A stretch of 64,000 nt of DNA. It comes from Plantactinospora soyae. Lineage in GTDB: Bacteria; Actinomycetota; Actinomycetes; Mycobacteriales; Micromonosporaceae. Positions 44,336-53,505 of the stretch are shown here, piece after piece (within the stretch, counting starts at the first letter, position 1; every line of letters starts with the position of its first letter). The translations under genes were made by a program, and so were the position numbers. The stretch spans positions 4,030,001-4,094,000 of the forward strand of contig NZ_JADBEB010000001.1 in assembly GCF_014874095.1 (NCBI RefSeq), read 5' to 3'. Under the pieces are notes generated by a model, which did not search any database, was not told where the DNA came from, and saw only the letters and a list, made by a program, of their open reading frames with translations.

Positions 44336-45079
44336 GTGCCACTGGTCGCCGCAGCCATCTGCCCGAATCCCCCGATGATCGTCCCCGAGGTCGCCGGTGC
44401 GGCGGCCGATGAACTGGATGATCTCCGTACCGCGTGTGCCGAGGCGATCGGCCGGCTGCTGGCGACGGAGCCGGACACCGTACTCGTCCTGGGCCCGGGG
44501 GCCCGGACCGTCCGGTACGGCGAGGCCGACCATGGCAGCCTGCGGCCGTACGGGCTGGACCGCACGGTGGCACTGGGTCCGGCCGGCGACCCGGCCGGCC
44601 GACCGGACCTTCCGCTCAGCCTGCTGGTCGGCGCCTGGCTGCTGCACCGGGCCGGTGCGCCAGGACGACGCGGCGGGCAGAGCATCGCGCCGGACGCCTC
44701 GGTGGACGAATGCCGGCGGATCGGCGGCGACCTCGTCGAGGGACCGGACGACCGGGTCGCGCTGCTGGTGATGGGCGACGGCTCGGCCTGCCGGGGCGAG
44801 AGGTCACCGGGGTACGACGATCCGGACGCCGAACCGTACGACGACGCGGTCGCCGCGGCCCTCGGCAAAGCCGACGGTGCGGCCCTGCTCGGGCTGGATC
44901 CGGAGTTGTCGGCGCGGTTGCGGGTCGCCGGCCGGACGCCGTGGCAGGCGCTGGCCGGTGCGGTGGACCGGACCGGACTGTCCTGGCAGGGCGACCTCTC
45001 GTACTACGCGGCGCCGTACGGGGTCAGCTACTTCGTCGCGAACTGGATGCCGGTCGGGTCGGACCGGGTGCCCGCGTGA
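44336..45079 (+). CDS. class III extradiol dioxygenase-like (LigB) protein
   Basis: 247 residues, GTG start with TACGGT shortly upstream (probably leaderless). 'LVAAAICPNPPMIVPEVAG' and 'VLVLGPGARTVRYGEADHGSL' resemble the LigB catalytic-subunit fold, and 'LLVMGDGSACRGERSPGYDD...YDDAVAAAL' recalls its second half, but the histidine pair that binds iron in true dioxygenases ('H..H' near the start) is replaced here (C-P-N-P-P). An enzymatic role is doubtful. Homologues sit just upstream of miaA in many actinobacteria. The stop overlaps the miaA GTG (GTGA). Confidence 0.82.
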   Translation: MPLVAAAICPNPPMIVPEVAGAAADELDDLRTACAEAIGRLLATEPDTVLVLGPGARTVRYGEADHGSLRPYGLDRTVALGPAGDPAGRPDLPLSLLVGAWLLHRAGAPGRRGGQSIAPDASVDECRRIGGDLVEGPDDRVALLVMGDGSACRGERSPGYDDPDAEPYDDAVAAALGKADGAALLGLDPELSARLRVAGRTPWQALAGAVDRTGLSWQGDLSYYAAPYGVSYFVANWMPVGSDRVPA

Positions 45080-46038
45080 CCGGCCGGAGCGACGGACCCG
45101 CTCCGGGGCGGAGTGGGGACGCCACCCCCGCCCGGGGCAGGGTGGTCGCGATCGTCGGTCCCACCGCCGCCGGCAAGTCGGGGCTGAGCATCGAGTTGGC
45201 GCAGGCCCTCGGCGGCGAGGTGGTCAACGCGGACTCGATGCAGCTCTACCGGGGCATGGACATCGGCACCGCCAAACTGACCCTGGCGGAGCGGGCCGGG
45301 GTGCCGCACCACCTGCTGGACATCTGGCCGGTGACCGAGCCGGCGAGCGTGGCGGCGTACCAGGCGCTGGCCCGGGCGGCGGTGGACGACATCCTGGCCC
45401 GGGGCCGGGTACCGCTGCTGGTCGGCGGTTCCGGGCTCTACGTACGGGCCGTACTCGACGAGTTCGCGTTCCCCGGCACCGATCCCGACGTACGGGCGCG
45501 GCTGGAAGGGGAACTGGCCGAGGTGGGTACGGCCCCGCTGTACGCCCGGTTGCGGGGCGCCGACCCGACGGCGGCGGCGAACATCCTGCCCAGCAACGGG
45601 CGGCGGATCGTCCGGGCCCTCGAGGTGATCGAGCTGACCGGGGCGCCGTTCACCGCGTCGCTGCCCCGGCCCACCCCCTGGTACGACGCCGTCCAGCTCG
45701 GCGTCGACCTGGCGACCACCACGTTGGACGAGCGGATCGCGGTACGGGTGGACCGGATGTGGGCCGCCGGACTCGTCGCGGAGACCCGGTCCCTGGTCGG
45801 CCAGGGGCTTCCCACCGGTCGTACGGCCAGTCGGGCGCTCGGCTACCAGCAGGTGCTGCGGCTGCTCGACGGCGAGTTGTCGGAGCCCGAGGCGCGGGCC
45901 GACACGATCGGGGCGACCCGCCGGTTCGTGCGCCGGCAGCGGTCCTGGTTCCGGCGGGACGCCCGGATCAACTGGTTGGACGCGGATCGGGACGATCTTC
46001 TCGGTACGGCACTCGCGGCGCTGAACCGTACGGACTGA
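45076..46038 (+). CDS. miaA: tRNA dimethylallyltransferase MiaA
   Basis: 320 residues, GTG start overlapping the LigB-like stop. Transfers dimethylallyl to A37 of tRNAs reading UNN codons, giving the substrate for MiaB. P-loop 'AIVGPTAAGKSGLSIELAQ', 'GGEVVNADSMQLYRGMDIGTAK' with the catalytic aspartate, 'GVPHHLLDIWPVTEPASVAAYQALAR', 'LVGGSGLYVRAVLDEF', and 'GYQQVLRLLDGELSEPEA'. The first 20 residues are an unconserved extension. dapF follows after 92 bases. Confidence 0.96.
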   Translation: MTGRSDGPAPGRSGDATPARGRVVAIVGPTAAGKSGLSIELAQALGGEVVNADSMQLYRGMDIGTAKLTLAERAGVPHHLLDIWPVTEPASVAAYQALARAAVDDILARGRVPLLVGGSGLYVRAVLDEFAFPGTDPDVRARLEGELAEVGTAPLYARLRGADPTAAANILPSNGRRIVRALEVIELTGAPFTASLPRPTPWYDAVQLGVDLATTTLDERIAVRVDRMWAAGLVAETRSLVGQGLPTGRTASRALGYQQVLRLLDGELSEPEARADTIGATRRFVRRQRSWFRRDARINWLDADRDDLLGTALAALNRTD

Positions 46039-46130
46039 GGATCCGGGTCCGGGAACGGACGAACCAGGCGGGCCCGGCGCGGCTGGAGGGCGGCCGGGGG
46101 AGCCGGCCGTGGTTCGGGGATGATGGACGG

Positions 46131-46976
46131 GTGCAGTTCAGCAAAGGCCACGGCACCGGCAACGACTTCGTGCTCCTGCCCGACCCCGACGGTCAACTCG
46201 ACCTGACCCCGTCGATCGTCGCCGCGCTCTGCGACCGACGGCGCGGGATCGGCGCCGACGGCGTACTGCGGGTGGTCCGGGCGGCGAAGCATCCCGAGGC
46301 GGTCGCGTACGCCGGTGCGGCCGAGTGGTTCATGGACTACTGGAACGCGGACGGCTCGCTCGCCGAGATGTGTGGCAACGGCACCCGGGTCTTCACCCGG
46401 TATCTCATCTCCACCGGGCTGGCGGCTCCGGTCGGCGGCACCCTGCCGATCGTCACCCGGTCCGGAGTGGTCCGGGCCGAGGTGGGGAGCGCGGAGATCG
46501 GCGTCGACCTGGGGGCGCCCCGGATCGGGGGCGGCGGCGTGGCGACGCTCGGCGGGCTCACCCTGGCCGGTACGGCGGTGGACTGCGGCAACCCGCACCT
46601 GGTCTGCGTACTGCCGGCCAGCATCGACCTGGCGGGCCTGGACCTCGCCCGGTCACCGGGGTTCGATTCGGCGCTCTTCCCCGACGGCGTCAACGTCGAG
46701 TTCGTGTCCTCCGCGCCACCGGTGGCCGGCGCCGACCTGCATGTGCTGATGCGGGTCTACGAACGTGGTTCGGCGGAGACGCTGTCCTGCGGCTCCGGGG
46801 CCTGTGCGGTGGCGGCGGTGGCGCTGCGCGACGCCGGCCGGACCGCCGGGGTGGTGGCTGTCGACGTTCCCGGCGGCCGGCTGACGCTGACGCTGGACGA
46901 GCAGAGTTGCTGGCTCGCCGGCCCCGCCGTCCTGGTCGCGCACGGCGAGATCGACCTGGCGGCACTGACCGCCTGA
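46131..46976 (+). CDS. dapF: diaminopimelate epimerase
   Basis: 281 residues from a GTG. Interconverts LL- and meso-diaminopimelate for lysine and peptidoglycan. Start 'FSKGHGTGNDFVLLPDPDG', first catalytic cysteine in 'GSLAEMCGNGTRVFTRYL', 'AVDCGNPHLVCVL', 'FPDGVNVEFV' and second cysteine in 'ERGSAETLSCGSGACAVAAVAL'. Two near-symmetric lobes, full length. Copy D of the palindrome begins 5 bases after the stop. Confidence 0.97.
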   Translation: MQFSKGHGTGNDFVLLPDPDGQLDLTPSIVAALCDRRRGIGADGVLRVVRAAKHPEAVAYAGAAEWFMDYWNADGSLAEMCGNGTRVFTRYLISTGLAAPVGGTLPIVTRSGVVRAEVGSAEIGVDLGAPRIGGGGVATLGGLTLAGTAVDCGNPHLVCVLPASIDLAGLDLARSPGFDSALFPDGVNVEFVSSAPPVAGADLHVLMRVYERGSAETLSCGSGACAVAAVALRDAGRTAGVVAVDVPGGRLTLTLDEQSCWLAGPAVLVAHGEIDLAALTA

Positions 46977-46981
46977 CAAGC

Positions 46982-47035
46982 GTTAGGAAGGGCCCCTTCT
47001 TATACAGAAAACGATAAGAAGGGGCCCTTCCTTAC
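46982..47035. repeat. dispersed nested palindrome, copy D
   Basis: 54 bp, reverse orientation of copy C and almost its exact complement, with loop TACAGAAAACGA. Fits between the convergent dapF and malic enzyme stop codons with 5 and 3 bases to spare. Confidence 0.9.
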
Positions 47036-47038
47036 ACC

Positions 47039-48520
47039 TCAGCTCGACAGTGGGCTGGCCGGTGCGGCGGCCTCGGCGGCGATCTCCGGCAGGTCGGCCG
47101 GGCCCGGGTCGGCGGCCGGCGGGGGAGTCGGGGCGTGTGCGGCGGCCCGGACCGCGGCCGCGACCGCCGGGGCCACCCGGGGGTCGAAGACGCTCGGCAC
47201 GATCACCGTCGGGTTCAGCTTCTCGGCGCCGACCGCGTCCGCGATGGCCCGGGCGGCGGCGATCGCCATCTCCTCGGTGAACTCCTCGGCGTGCGCGTCG
47301 AGCATGCCCCGGAAGACACCGGGGAAGGCGAGCACGTTGTTGATCTGGTTCGGCTGGTCCGACCGACCGGTGGCGACCACGGCAGCGTGCTTGCGCGCCT
47401 CGCGCGGGTCCACCTCCGGATCCGGGTTGGCCAGCGCGAAGACGATCGAGTCCGGCGCCATGGCGGCGATGTCGTCACCGCTGAGCAGGTTGGGGGCGCT
47501 CACCCCGATGAAGACGTCCGCGCCGCGCAGCGCCGCCGGCAGGTCGCCGGAGAAGCCCTCCGCGTTGGTGTTCTCGGCCAGCCACTGCCAGGCGGGGTTG
47601 AGATCGGGCAGCCCACGGTGCAGGGCGCCCTGGCGGTCGTACGCGATGATGTCGCCGACGCCCTGACGGAGCAGCAGTTTCATGATCGCCGTACCGGCGG
47701 CGCCCGCCCCGGAGACGACCACCCGGACGTCCGCGAGCTTCTTGCCCACGACGCGCAGCGCGTTGGTGAGCGCGGCCAGGACCACGATCGCGGTGCCGTG
47801 CTGGTCGTCGTGGAAGACCGGAATGTCCAGCAGTTCGCGCAGCCGGTTCTCGATCTCGAAGCAGCGCGGCGCGGCGATGTCCTCCAGGTTGATCCCGCCG
47901 TACCCGGGGGCGATCGCCCGGACGATGGCGACGATCTCGTCCGGGTCCTGGGTGTCCAGCACCACCGGCCAGGCGTCCACCCCGCCAAAGCGCTTGAAGA
48001 GCGCGGCCTTGCCCTCCATCACCGGAAGCGCCGCCGCCGGGCCGATGTTGCCCAGGCCCAGTACCGCTGAGCCGTCGGTGACCACCGCCACCGTGTTCCG
48101 CTTGATGGTCAGTCGCCGCGCGTCGGCCGGGTTCTCCGCGATCGCGAGACAGACCCGGGCCACCCCGGGGGTGTACGCGCGGGACAGCTCGTCCCGGTTC
48201 CGCAGGGACACCTTCGGGGACACCTCGATCTTGCCGCCGAGGTGGAGCAGGAAGGTCCGGTCGGACACCTTCCGGACGTCCACCCCGTCCAGCGCGGTCA
48301 ACGCCTCCACGACCTGGTCCGCGTGGGTCGCGTCCGCGGTGTCACAGGTCAGGTCGACGATCACCGTGGTGGGATCGGAGTCGACCACGTCGAGCGCGGT
48401 GACGATGGCGCCGGCCTCGCCGACGCAGGTGGTGAGTCGGCCGATGGCCGAGGCGTCCGCCGTCACGCTGATCCGGATGGTGATCGAGAATCCGGCACTC
48501 GGCAGTCGCGTGATCGCCAC
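47039..48520 (-). CDS. NAD(P)-dependent malic enzyme with N-terminal ACT domain
   Basis: 493 residues, GTG start behind GGAGG. Oxidative decarboxylation of malate to pyruvate, linking the TCA cycle to pyruvate. An ACT-like domain (about 1-85: 'FSITIRISVTADASAIGRLTTCVGEAGAIVTALDVV') suggests allosteric control. Catalytic part: 'RAYTPGVARVCLAIAENP', 'GSAVLGLGNIGPAAALPVMEGKAALFKRFGGVDAWPV', 'FHDDQHGTAIVVLAALTNALR', nucleotide fold 'VVVSGAGAAGTAIMKLLL', 'FALANPDPEVDPREA' and 'QINNVLAFPGVFRGMLDA'. An alanine/proline-rich C-terminal tail follows residue 455. Confidence 0.95.
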   Translation of the reverse strand: MAITRLPSAGFSITIRISVTADASAIGRLTTCVGEAGAIVTALDVVDSDPTTVIVDLTCDTADATHADQVVEALTALDGVDVRKVSDRTFLLHLGGKIEVSPKVSLRNRDELSRAYTPGVARVCLAIAENPADARRLTIKRNTVAVVTDGSAVLGLGNIGPAAALPVMEGKAALFKRFGGVDAWPVVLDTQDPDEIVAIVRAIAPGYGGINLEDIAAPRCFEIENRLRELLDIPVFHDDQHGTAIVVLAALTNALRVVGKKLADVRVVVSGAGAAGTAIMKLLLRQGVGDIIAYDRQGALHRGLPDLNPAWQWLAENTNAEGFSGDLPAALRGADVFIGVSAPNLLSGDDIAAMAPDSIVFALANPDPEVDPREARKHAAVVATGRSDQPNQINNVLAFPGVFRGMLDAHAEEFTEEMAIAAARAIADAVGAEKLNPTVIVPSVFDPRVAPAVAAAVRAAAHAPTPPPAADPGPADLPEIAAEAAAPASPLSS

Positions 48521-48945
48521 GTGGTCCTCCGTCGTCGTCCTGCGGCCTCGCTGCCGCCGTCAGCATTCTGACCCGTGGCCCGGGTCAGCCATCGCCCGGG
48601 CCGGCGTAGGCCGCCACCGGGCGACCCGGACCACCCTAGGCCGACCGGGAAGTGCCGCTGACGCCAGCCCTGAGCTGGGGCGTACTCCGCCCGCCGGACC
48701 GCCGGGGTACGCGGGCGGGATATAGCGGGTGCGTCGGGGGGACGGGCGTGTCACGATTGATTGTCACCACAGCACACAGTGGCACCAATGGGCGCAAAGG
48801 GTAACCAGGCCCTCTCCGGTGCCATCGTGTGCCCGGAATCCTCGGTGGCCGCAGGGCGTTGCATACAGATGCCCACGGTGTTCCGGGCGGATGCCCGTAC
48901 CGGCGGCGAGGATCGCGCGACAACGACGGAGATCAGGAGAAACGC
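48521..48945. other. intergenic between malic enzyme and hflX
   Basis: About 425 bases shared by divergent promoters. An A/T-richer patch at 48750-48790 probably holds promoter elements. Downstream is a G+C-rich leader; an alternative GTG start at 48829 for hflX lies in it. No gene or named RNA element recognised. Confidence 0.4.
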
Positions 48946-50412
48946 TTGCGAGACCAGGAAAGCTTCGTTCGGCTGGCGGATGAGGACCTCGACGCCATCG
49001 TCATCGGCGGCGATGTCACCAGTGGCGATGTCACCAGCGGCGAGATGGAACTGGAGGACCGGCAGGCGCTCCGCCGGGTCGCGGGGCTGTCGACCGAGCT
49101 GGCGGACGTCACCGAGGTCGAGTACCGGCAGCTCCGGCTGGAACGTGTGGTTCTGGTCGGCGTCTGGACGGACGGCAGCGTGACCGACGCGGAGAACTCC
49201 CTGACCGAGCTCGCGGCGCTGGCCGAGACGGCCGGCTCGCAGGTGCTCGAAGGGCTGATCCAGCGTCGTAGCCGGCCCGACCCGGCCACCTACATCGGTC
49301 GCGGCAAGGTCGACGACCTCGGTTCCATGGTCCTCTCCTCCGGCGCCGACACGGTGATCTGCGACGGTGAGCTGTCCCCTTCCCAGCTACGCAACCTGGA
49401 GCAGCGCACCAAGGTCAAGGTCGTCGACCGGACGGCTCTGATCCTGGACATCTTCGCCCAGCACGCGAAGAGCAAGGAGGGCAAGGCCCAGGTCGAGCTG
49501 GCCCAGCTCGAATACCTGCTGCCCCGGCTGCGGGGTTGGGGTGAGAGCCTGTCCCGGCAGGCCGGCGGTAGCGGCCGGGGCGGCGGCGCGGGCGGCGGCG
49601 TCGGGCTGCGTGGCCCGGGTGAGACCAAGCTGGAGACCGACCGGCGTCGGATCCGGATCCGGATCTCCCGGCTGCGTCGCGAGATCAAGAACATGCGGAC
49701 CGCGCGGTACACCAAGCGGGCCCGTCGGACCCGCAGCGGCGTACCGGGCGTGGCCATCGCCGGCTACACCAACGCGGGCAAGTCCAGCCTGCTCAACCGG
49801 CTCACCAACGCGGGTGTGCTGGTGGAGGACTCGCTCTTCGCCACCCTGGACCCGACGACCCGCCGGGCGTACGCCGCCGACGGTCGGGTCTACACCCTCT
49901 CCGACACCGTCGGGTTCGTCCGGCACCTGCCGCACCAGATCATCGAGGCGTTCCGCTCCACGCTGGAGGAGGTGGCCGACGCCGACCTCGTGCTGCACGT
50001 GGTGGATGGCGCGCACCCCGACCCGGAGGAGCAGGTGCGGGCGGTTCGGGAGGTGCTGGCCGAGGTCGGCGCCGACAAGCTGCCCGAGTTGCTGGTGGTC
50101 AACAAGGCCGACGCGGCGGACGAGGAGACCCTGCTCCGGCTCAAGCGGGAGTGGCCGGAGGCGATCTTCGTTTCGGCCCGTACCGGCCGGGGTATCGACG
50201 ACGCGCGGGCGGCCATCGAGGCCCGGCTGCCCCGGCCGGCGGTCGAGGTGCGGGCGGTCCTGCCGTACGACCGGGGCGATCTTGTCGCCCGGGTGCACCG
50301 GCAGGGCGAGGTGCTCGGCACGGCACACCTGCCGGAGGGGACGAAACTGCACGTAAGGGTGGACGAGGCGCTCGCCGCGGAGTTGGCGCCGTACCAGGAG
50401 GTAGCGGGATGA
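48946..50412 (+). CDS. hflX: GTPase HflX
   Basis: 488 residues from a TTG at 48946 with AGGAG 6 bases before it; the reading 'LRDQESFVRLADEDLDAIVIGGD' fits the actinobacterial N-terminus better than a GTG at 48829. Ribosome-associated GTPase that splits stalled or heat-damaged ribosomes. N-terminal HflX domain 'RPDPATYIGRGKVDDLGSMV', 'TALILDIFAQHAKSKEGKAQVELAQLEYLLPRLRG', glycine-rich loop and 'GPGETKLETDRRRIRIRISRLR'; G1 'GYTNAGKSSLLNRLT', G3 'DTVGFVRHLPHQI', G4 'VVNKAD', G5 'FVSARTG'. Stop is followed by the propeller-like gene. Confidence 0.95.
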   Translation: MRDQESFVRLADEDLDAIVIGGDVTSGDVTSGEMELEDRQALRRVAGLSTELADVTEVEYRQLRLERVVLVGVWTDGSVTDAENSLTELAALAETAGSQVLEGLIQRRSRPDPATYIGRGKVDDLGSMVLSSGADTVICDGELSPSQLRNLEQRTKVKVVDRTALILDIFAQHAKSKEGKAQVELAQLEYLLPRLRGWGESLSRQAGGSGRGGGAGGGVGLRGPGETKLETDRRRIRIRISRLRREIKNMRTARYTKRARRTRSGVPGVAIAGYTNAGKSSLLNRLTNAGVLVEDSLFATLDPTTRRAYAADGRVYTLSDTVGFVRHLPHQIIEAFRSTLEEVADADLVLHVVDGAHPDPEEQVRAVREVLAEVGADKLPELLVVNKADAADEETLLRLKREWPEAIFVSARTGRGIDDARAAIEARLPRPAVEVRAVLPYDRGDLVARVHRQGEVLGTAHLPEGTKLHVRVDEALAAELAPYQEVAG

Positions 50413-50493
50413 CCCGTCCCAGCGGTGCCCGATAACATCAGGTTGATCACGTCGCCTCCCCGGTTAACGGCGGCAGCATGCGACACTGGGCGG

Positions 50494-52266
50494 ATGCGGC
50501 GAGTCCTCTCTACCGTGCTGGTTGCCTCCGGCGTGCTCGGGTCGAGCCTTGGCCTGGTCGGGCTTAGCCTCGGCTTCGGAGCTGACGCGGCCTCCGCCGC
50601 TGCCGGCAAGAAGGTCTGCACGATTGCCGACGAGCGGATGACCGAGCTCTCGGGCCTGGTCGCCACCTCGGGCGGTTACGTGGCGGTCAACGACGGCAGC
50701 GAGGATCCCGACCGCGAGCGGGTCTTCGTGCTGGACAGCAAATGCAAGATCAAAAAGGCGGTCCAGTACGCCAGCAGCCCGCGCGACCCGGAGGATCTCG
50801 CGATCTCCCCGGACGGCAGAACGGTTTGGATCGCCGACATCGGCGACAACGGCACGGAGCGCCGACCCAACGTCGTGCTCTGGAGCATGCCGGTCGCCGG
50901 CACGTCCAAGCCGGCACTGCACCGGCTGACCTTCCCCGGAAACAAGCGTCACGACGCCGAGGCCCTGTTGATCGGGGCCGACGGCGTGCCGTTGATCATC
51001 ACCAAGACGACCGGCAAGGCGGAGATCTTCCGGCCGGCCGCGGCACTGGAGAAGGGCAGCTCCGAAGGGGTGGCGCTGGCCAAGGCCGGCGAGATCACCC
51101 TGCCCAAGTCGACCACCGCCAACCGGTTCGGTCCGGCCGGTCGGCTGACCATCACCGGAGCGGCCCGCTCGCCGGACGGTACCCGGATCGCGCTGCGCAC
51201 CTACGCGGACGCGTTCGAGTGGGACGTCAAGGACAACGACATCGTCAAGACGCTGACCAGCGGTACGCCCCGGATGACTGCGCTGGCGGACCCGTTCGGC
51301 GAGGCGATCGCGTACACCCCCGACGGCAAGACCTTCCTGACCGTCTCCGACGTCGACTCGATCGACGAGGAGACGGACGTGACGATCCTGAGCTACGTCC
51401 CGGCGAAGGTCGTGGCGGCGGCAGCGGCTGACGGGGAAGCGGGCGGAACGAAGAAGGCCGGGGGGTCGTGGACCGACTCGCTGACCCTGGACGACATCAC
51501 CTATCTCATCGCCGCGGTCGGCGTCATCGGTGCCGTACTCGTGGGTCTCGGGATCTTCGGGATCGTGCGGGCCCGACGTCGCCCCCGGGAGGACGGGCTG
51601 GGTGCCGCCGGTCCGGACGGTGACGACAACGATCCGCGGGCCGGCCGGGGAGCCGCGCCCGGCGACGACCAGGACGCCCGCCGATCGGGGTACGACGACG
51701 GTGACGGGTCGAACTGGGGACCACCCCAGTCTGGCGGGTACGGCGACGGCTACCGCAGCGACCGACCCGCCGACGACTACGAGCCGGCCGGACGGGGCAG
51801 GCCCGCCGGTGGCGGCGTCTACGGCGGCAAGCCGGCCGGCGGCGGCGGGGTCTACGGCGGTCAGCCCTCCGGCGGTGGCGCTGGCGCTGGCGGTGGCGGC
51901 GTCTACGGCGGCGGTCGTCCTTCCGGGCGTCCCGCCGGACGTCCTTCCGGTGGTGGCGGTGGCGTGTACGGCGGAACTCCGGCCGCCGGTGGACCGCCCC
52001 AGGGCGGGCGACCTGGTCCGATTCCGGCCGGGCGACCCCGGGCCGGCGGCGGTGGAGGTGGCGGTGGCGGCGTCTACGGCGGTCAGCCGTCCGGTGGCCA
52101 CGGCGGTGGCCGGGGTGGCCGCCCCGGACCGGACGAGCAGCAGCAGCGGGGTGGGCAGCGTGGTGGCCCGCCGCGGAACGGCCAGGGTCCCGGACCGCGC
52201 GGCGGCCAGTACGGTCAGCCCCGGCAACGGTCCGGTGGGCATCCCGACGACTACGACTACCGCTGA
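50494..52266 (+). CDS. exported propeller-like protein with membrane anchor and GGGVYGG tail
   Basis: 590 residues. Signal peptide (about 1-37, 'LSTVLVASGVLGSSLGLVGLSL'), then an extracellular region to about 325 with propeller-like blades ('ELSGLVATSGGYVAVNDGSED', 'DPEDLAISPDGRTVWIADIGDNG', 'RSPDGTRIALRTYADAFEWDV', 'AIAYTPDGKTFLTVSD'). One helix near 340-362 ('ITYLIAAVGVIGAVLVGLGIFGIV') anchors it, followed by a basic stretch and a tail of about 220 residues, mostly G, P, R, D, Y, with five 'GVYGG' words and an 'RSGGHPDDYDYR' end. Orientation puts the tail in the cytoplasm. Function unknown. Confidence 0.8.
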   Translation: MRRVLSTVLVASGVLGSSLGLVGLSLGFGADAASAAAGKKVCTIADERMTELSGLVATSGGYVAVNDGSEDPDRERVFVLDSKCKIKKAVQYASSPRDPEDLAISPDGRTVWIADIGDNGTERRPNVVLWSMPVAGTSKPALHRLTFPGNKRHDAEALLIGADGVPLIITKTTGKAEIFRPAAALEKGSSEGVALAKAGEITLPKSTTANRFGPAGRLTITGAARSPDGTRIALRTYADAFEWDVKDNDIVKTLTSGTPRMTALADPFGEAIAYTPDGKTFLTVSDVDSIDEETDVTILSYVPAKVVAAAAADGEAGGTKKAGGSWTDSLTLDDITYLIAAVGVIGAVLVGLGIFGIVRARRRPREDGLGAAGPDGDDNDPRAGRGAAPGDDQDARRSGYDDGDGSNWGPPQSGGYGDGYRSDRPADDYEPAGRGRPAGGGVYGGKPAGGGGVYGGQPSGGGAGAGGGGVYGGGRPSGRPAGRPSGGGGGVYGGTPAAGGPPQGGRPGPIPAGRPRAGGGGGGGGGVYGGQPSGGHGGGRGGRPGPDEQQQRGGQRGGPPRNGQGPGPRGGQYGQPRQRSGGHPDDYDYR

Positions 52267-52443
52267 CCAGCGACTACCAACCACCGCTCGGCACCTACGA
52301 GTGCCGCTGACCCAGCGATTCCGAGCACCGCTGGCCGGTTGTCGCGACCACCGGGCACCGTTGCTGTCGGCTGCTGACCGGGTGCCCGGGTGAGCCGAAC
52401 CGTCCCACCCGGTCCGTACGCGGCTGGGCAATGAAGACGCCAG

Positions 52444-52471
52444 CGCCCCGGCCTCCGGTGATGCCGGGGCG
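52444..52471. terminator. hairpin between the propeller gene and lexA
   Basis: CGCCCCGGC (52444-52452) pairs with GCCGGGGCG (52463-52471) across a 10-base loop; outer GCCAG/CTGGC bases extend the stem. No T-tract. Sits between convergent genes. Confidence 0.7.
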
Positions 52472-52503
52472 TGGCACTGGCGCCGAAGGTGCGGAGAAAG
52501 GCG

Positions 52504-53289
52504 TCAGATCCGGCGGAGTACCGCCACGACCCGGCCCATGATGGTGGCGTCGTCCCCGGGGATCGGGTCGAAGGCGGAGTTCTGCGGCATCAGCCAGACG
52601 TGCCCGTCGCGGCGCCGGTAGGTCTTCACCGTCGCCTCACCGTCGAGCATCGCCGCGACGATCTCCCCCGCGTTCGCCGTCGGCTGCTGGCGTACGACCA
52701 CCCAGTCGCCGTCACAGATCGCCGCGTCGAGCATCGAGTCGCCCTTGACCTGGAGCATGAAGACGTCGCCCTCGCCGACCAGTTCGCGGGGCAGCGGGAA
52801 GATGTCCTCGACGGCCTGCTCGGCGAGGATGGGGCCACCGGCGGCGATCTGACCGAGCAGCGGCACGTACGCCGGGGTGGGGCGCTGGGCACGGGCGGTC
52901 TCGTCGTCGATCATCTCGCTGGGCGGCCGCACGTCCACCGCGCGCGGGCGGTTGGGGTCGCGCCGCAGGAACCCCTTCCGCTCCAGCTCCTTGAGCTGGT
53001 AGGCGACGCTGGACGGGGAGACCAGTCCGACCGCCTCACCGATCTCGCGGACGCTCGGCGGGTAGCCGTACCGCTCCACCCAGTCCCGGATGAACTCCAG
53101 GATGCGCCGTTGCCGGGCGGTCAGGTCCGCGGTCACCAGGTCCGGGAACGCGCTCACCACCGGGGTCACGGCCCGCAGGGCGGGCGCGCCGTCCCGAGCC
53201 CGCGGCCCGGCCGTGCGTCGGCTGGCCCGGGTGCCTGGTACGCCGCTCTTCTGGGGCTTCTGCCGGCTCGTCCGGTCGTCGGTCGACAC
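52504..53289 (-). CDS. lexA: SOS repressor LexA
   Basis: 261 residues from a GTG with AGGAGG 5 bases before it. Represses DNA-damage genes until RecA stimulates self-cleavage. After a 50-residue basic extension, the winged helix '[53 protein letters not shown]', cleavage site Ala-Gly in '[13 protein letters not shown]', catalytic serine in '[15 protein letters not shown]' and catalytic lysine in '[10 protein letters not shown]'. Four LexA-type boxes lie in the divergent region shared with the LysM gene, so it is autoregulated. Converges with the propeller-like gene. Confidence 0.97.
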   Translation of the reverse strand: MSTDDRTSRQKPQKSGVPGTRASRRTAGPRARDGAPALRAVTPVVSAFPDLVTADLTARQRRILEFIRDWVERYGYPPSVREIGEAVGLVSPSSVAYQLKELERKGFLRRDPNRPRAVDVRPPSEMIDDETARAQRPTPAYVPLLGQIAAGGPILAEQAVEDIFPLPRELVGEGDVFMLQVKGDSMLDAAICDGDWVVVRQQPTANAGEIVAAMLDGEATVKTYRRRDGHVWLMPQNSAFDPIPGDDATIMGRVVAVLRRI

Positions 53290-53414
53290 GTCGTCCTCCT
53301 GGTGGCGGTGGGGTGCCTTGGCGGCTCGTGGTGCGTCGTGGGGTCGGCGCCGGAACTCCGCCTCGGCGAATCCGGTGTCGATGTTCACGACCGTATAGGT
53401 GAGATCACACAGTT

Positions 53415-53430
53415 TCAAACATCTGTTCGA
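53415..53430. promoter_or_regulatory. SOS box a (lexA-proximal)
   Basis: TCAAACATCTGTTCGA: 11 of 12 specified bases of TCGAACnnnnGTTCGA. It lies 126 bases upstream of the lexA GTG. Confidence 0.8.
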
Positions 53431-53465
53431 CATCGGCGCGGCGTGTCGCCCCTGGAGGCTCGACT

Positions 53466-53481
53466 TCGAACAACTGTTCTG
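53466..53481. promoter_or_regulatory. SOS box b
   Basis: TCGAACAACTGTTCTG: perfect left half, GTTC in the right half (10 of 12). 51 bp centre to centre from box a. Confidence 0.8.
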
Positions 53482-53489
53482 GTAGACCA

Positions 53490-53505
53490 TCGTACGTCTG
53501 TTCGT
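53490..53505. promoter_or_regulatory. SOS box c
   Basis: TCGTACGTCTGTTCGT: one mismatch in each half (10 of 12). Directly abuts box d. Confidence 0.7.
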
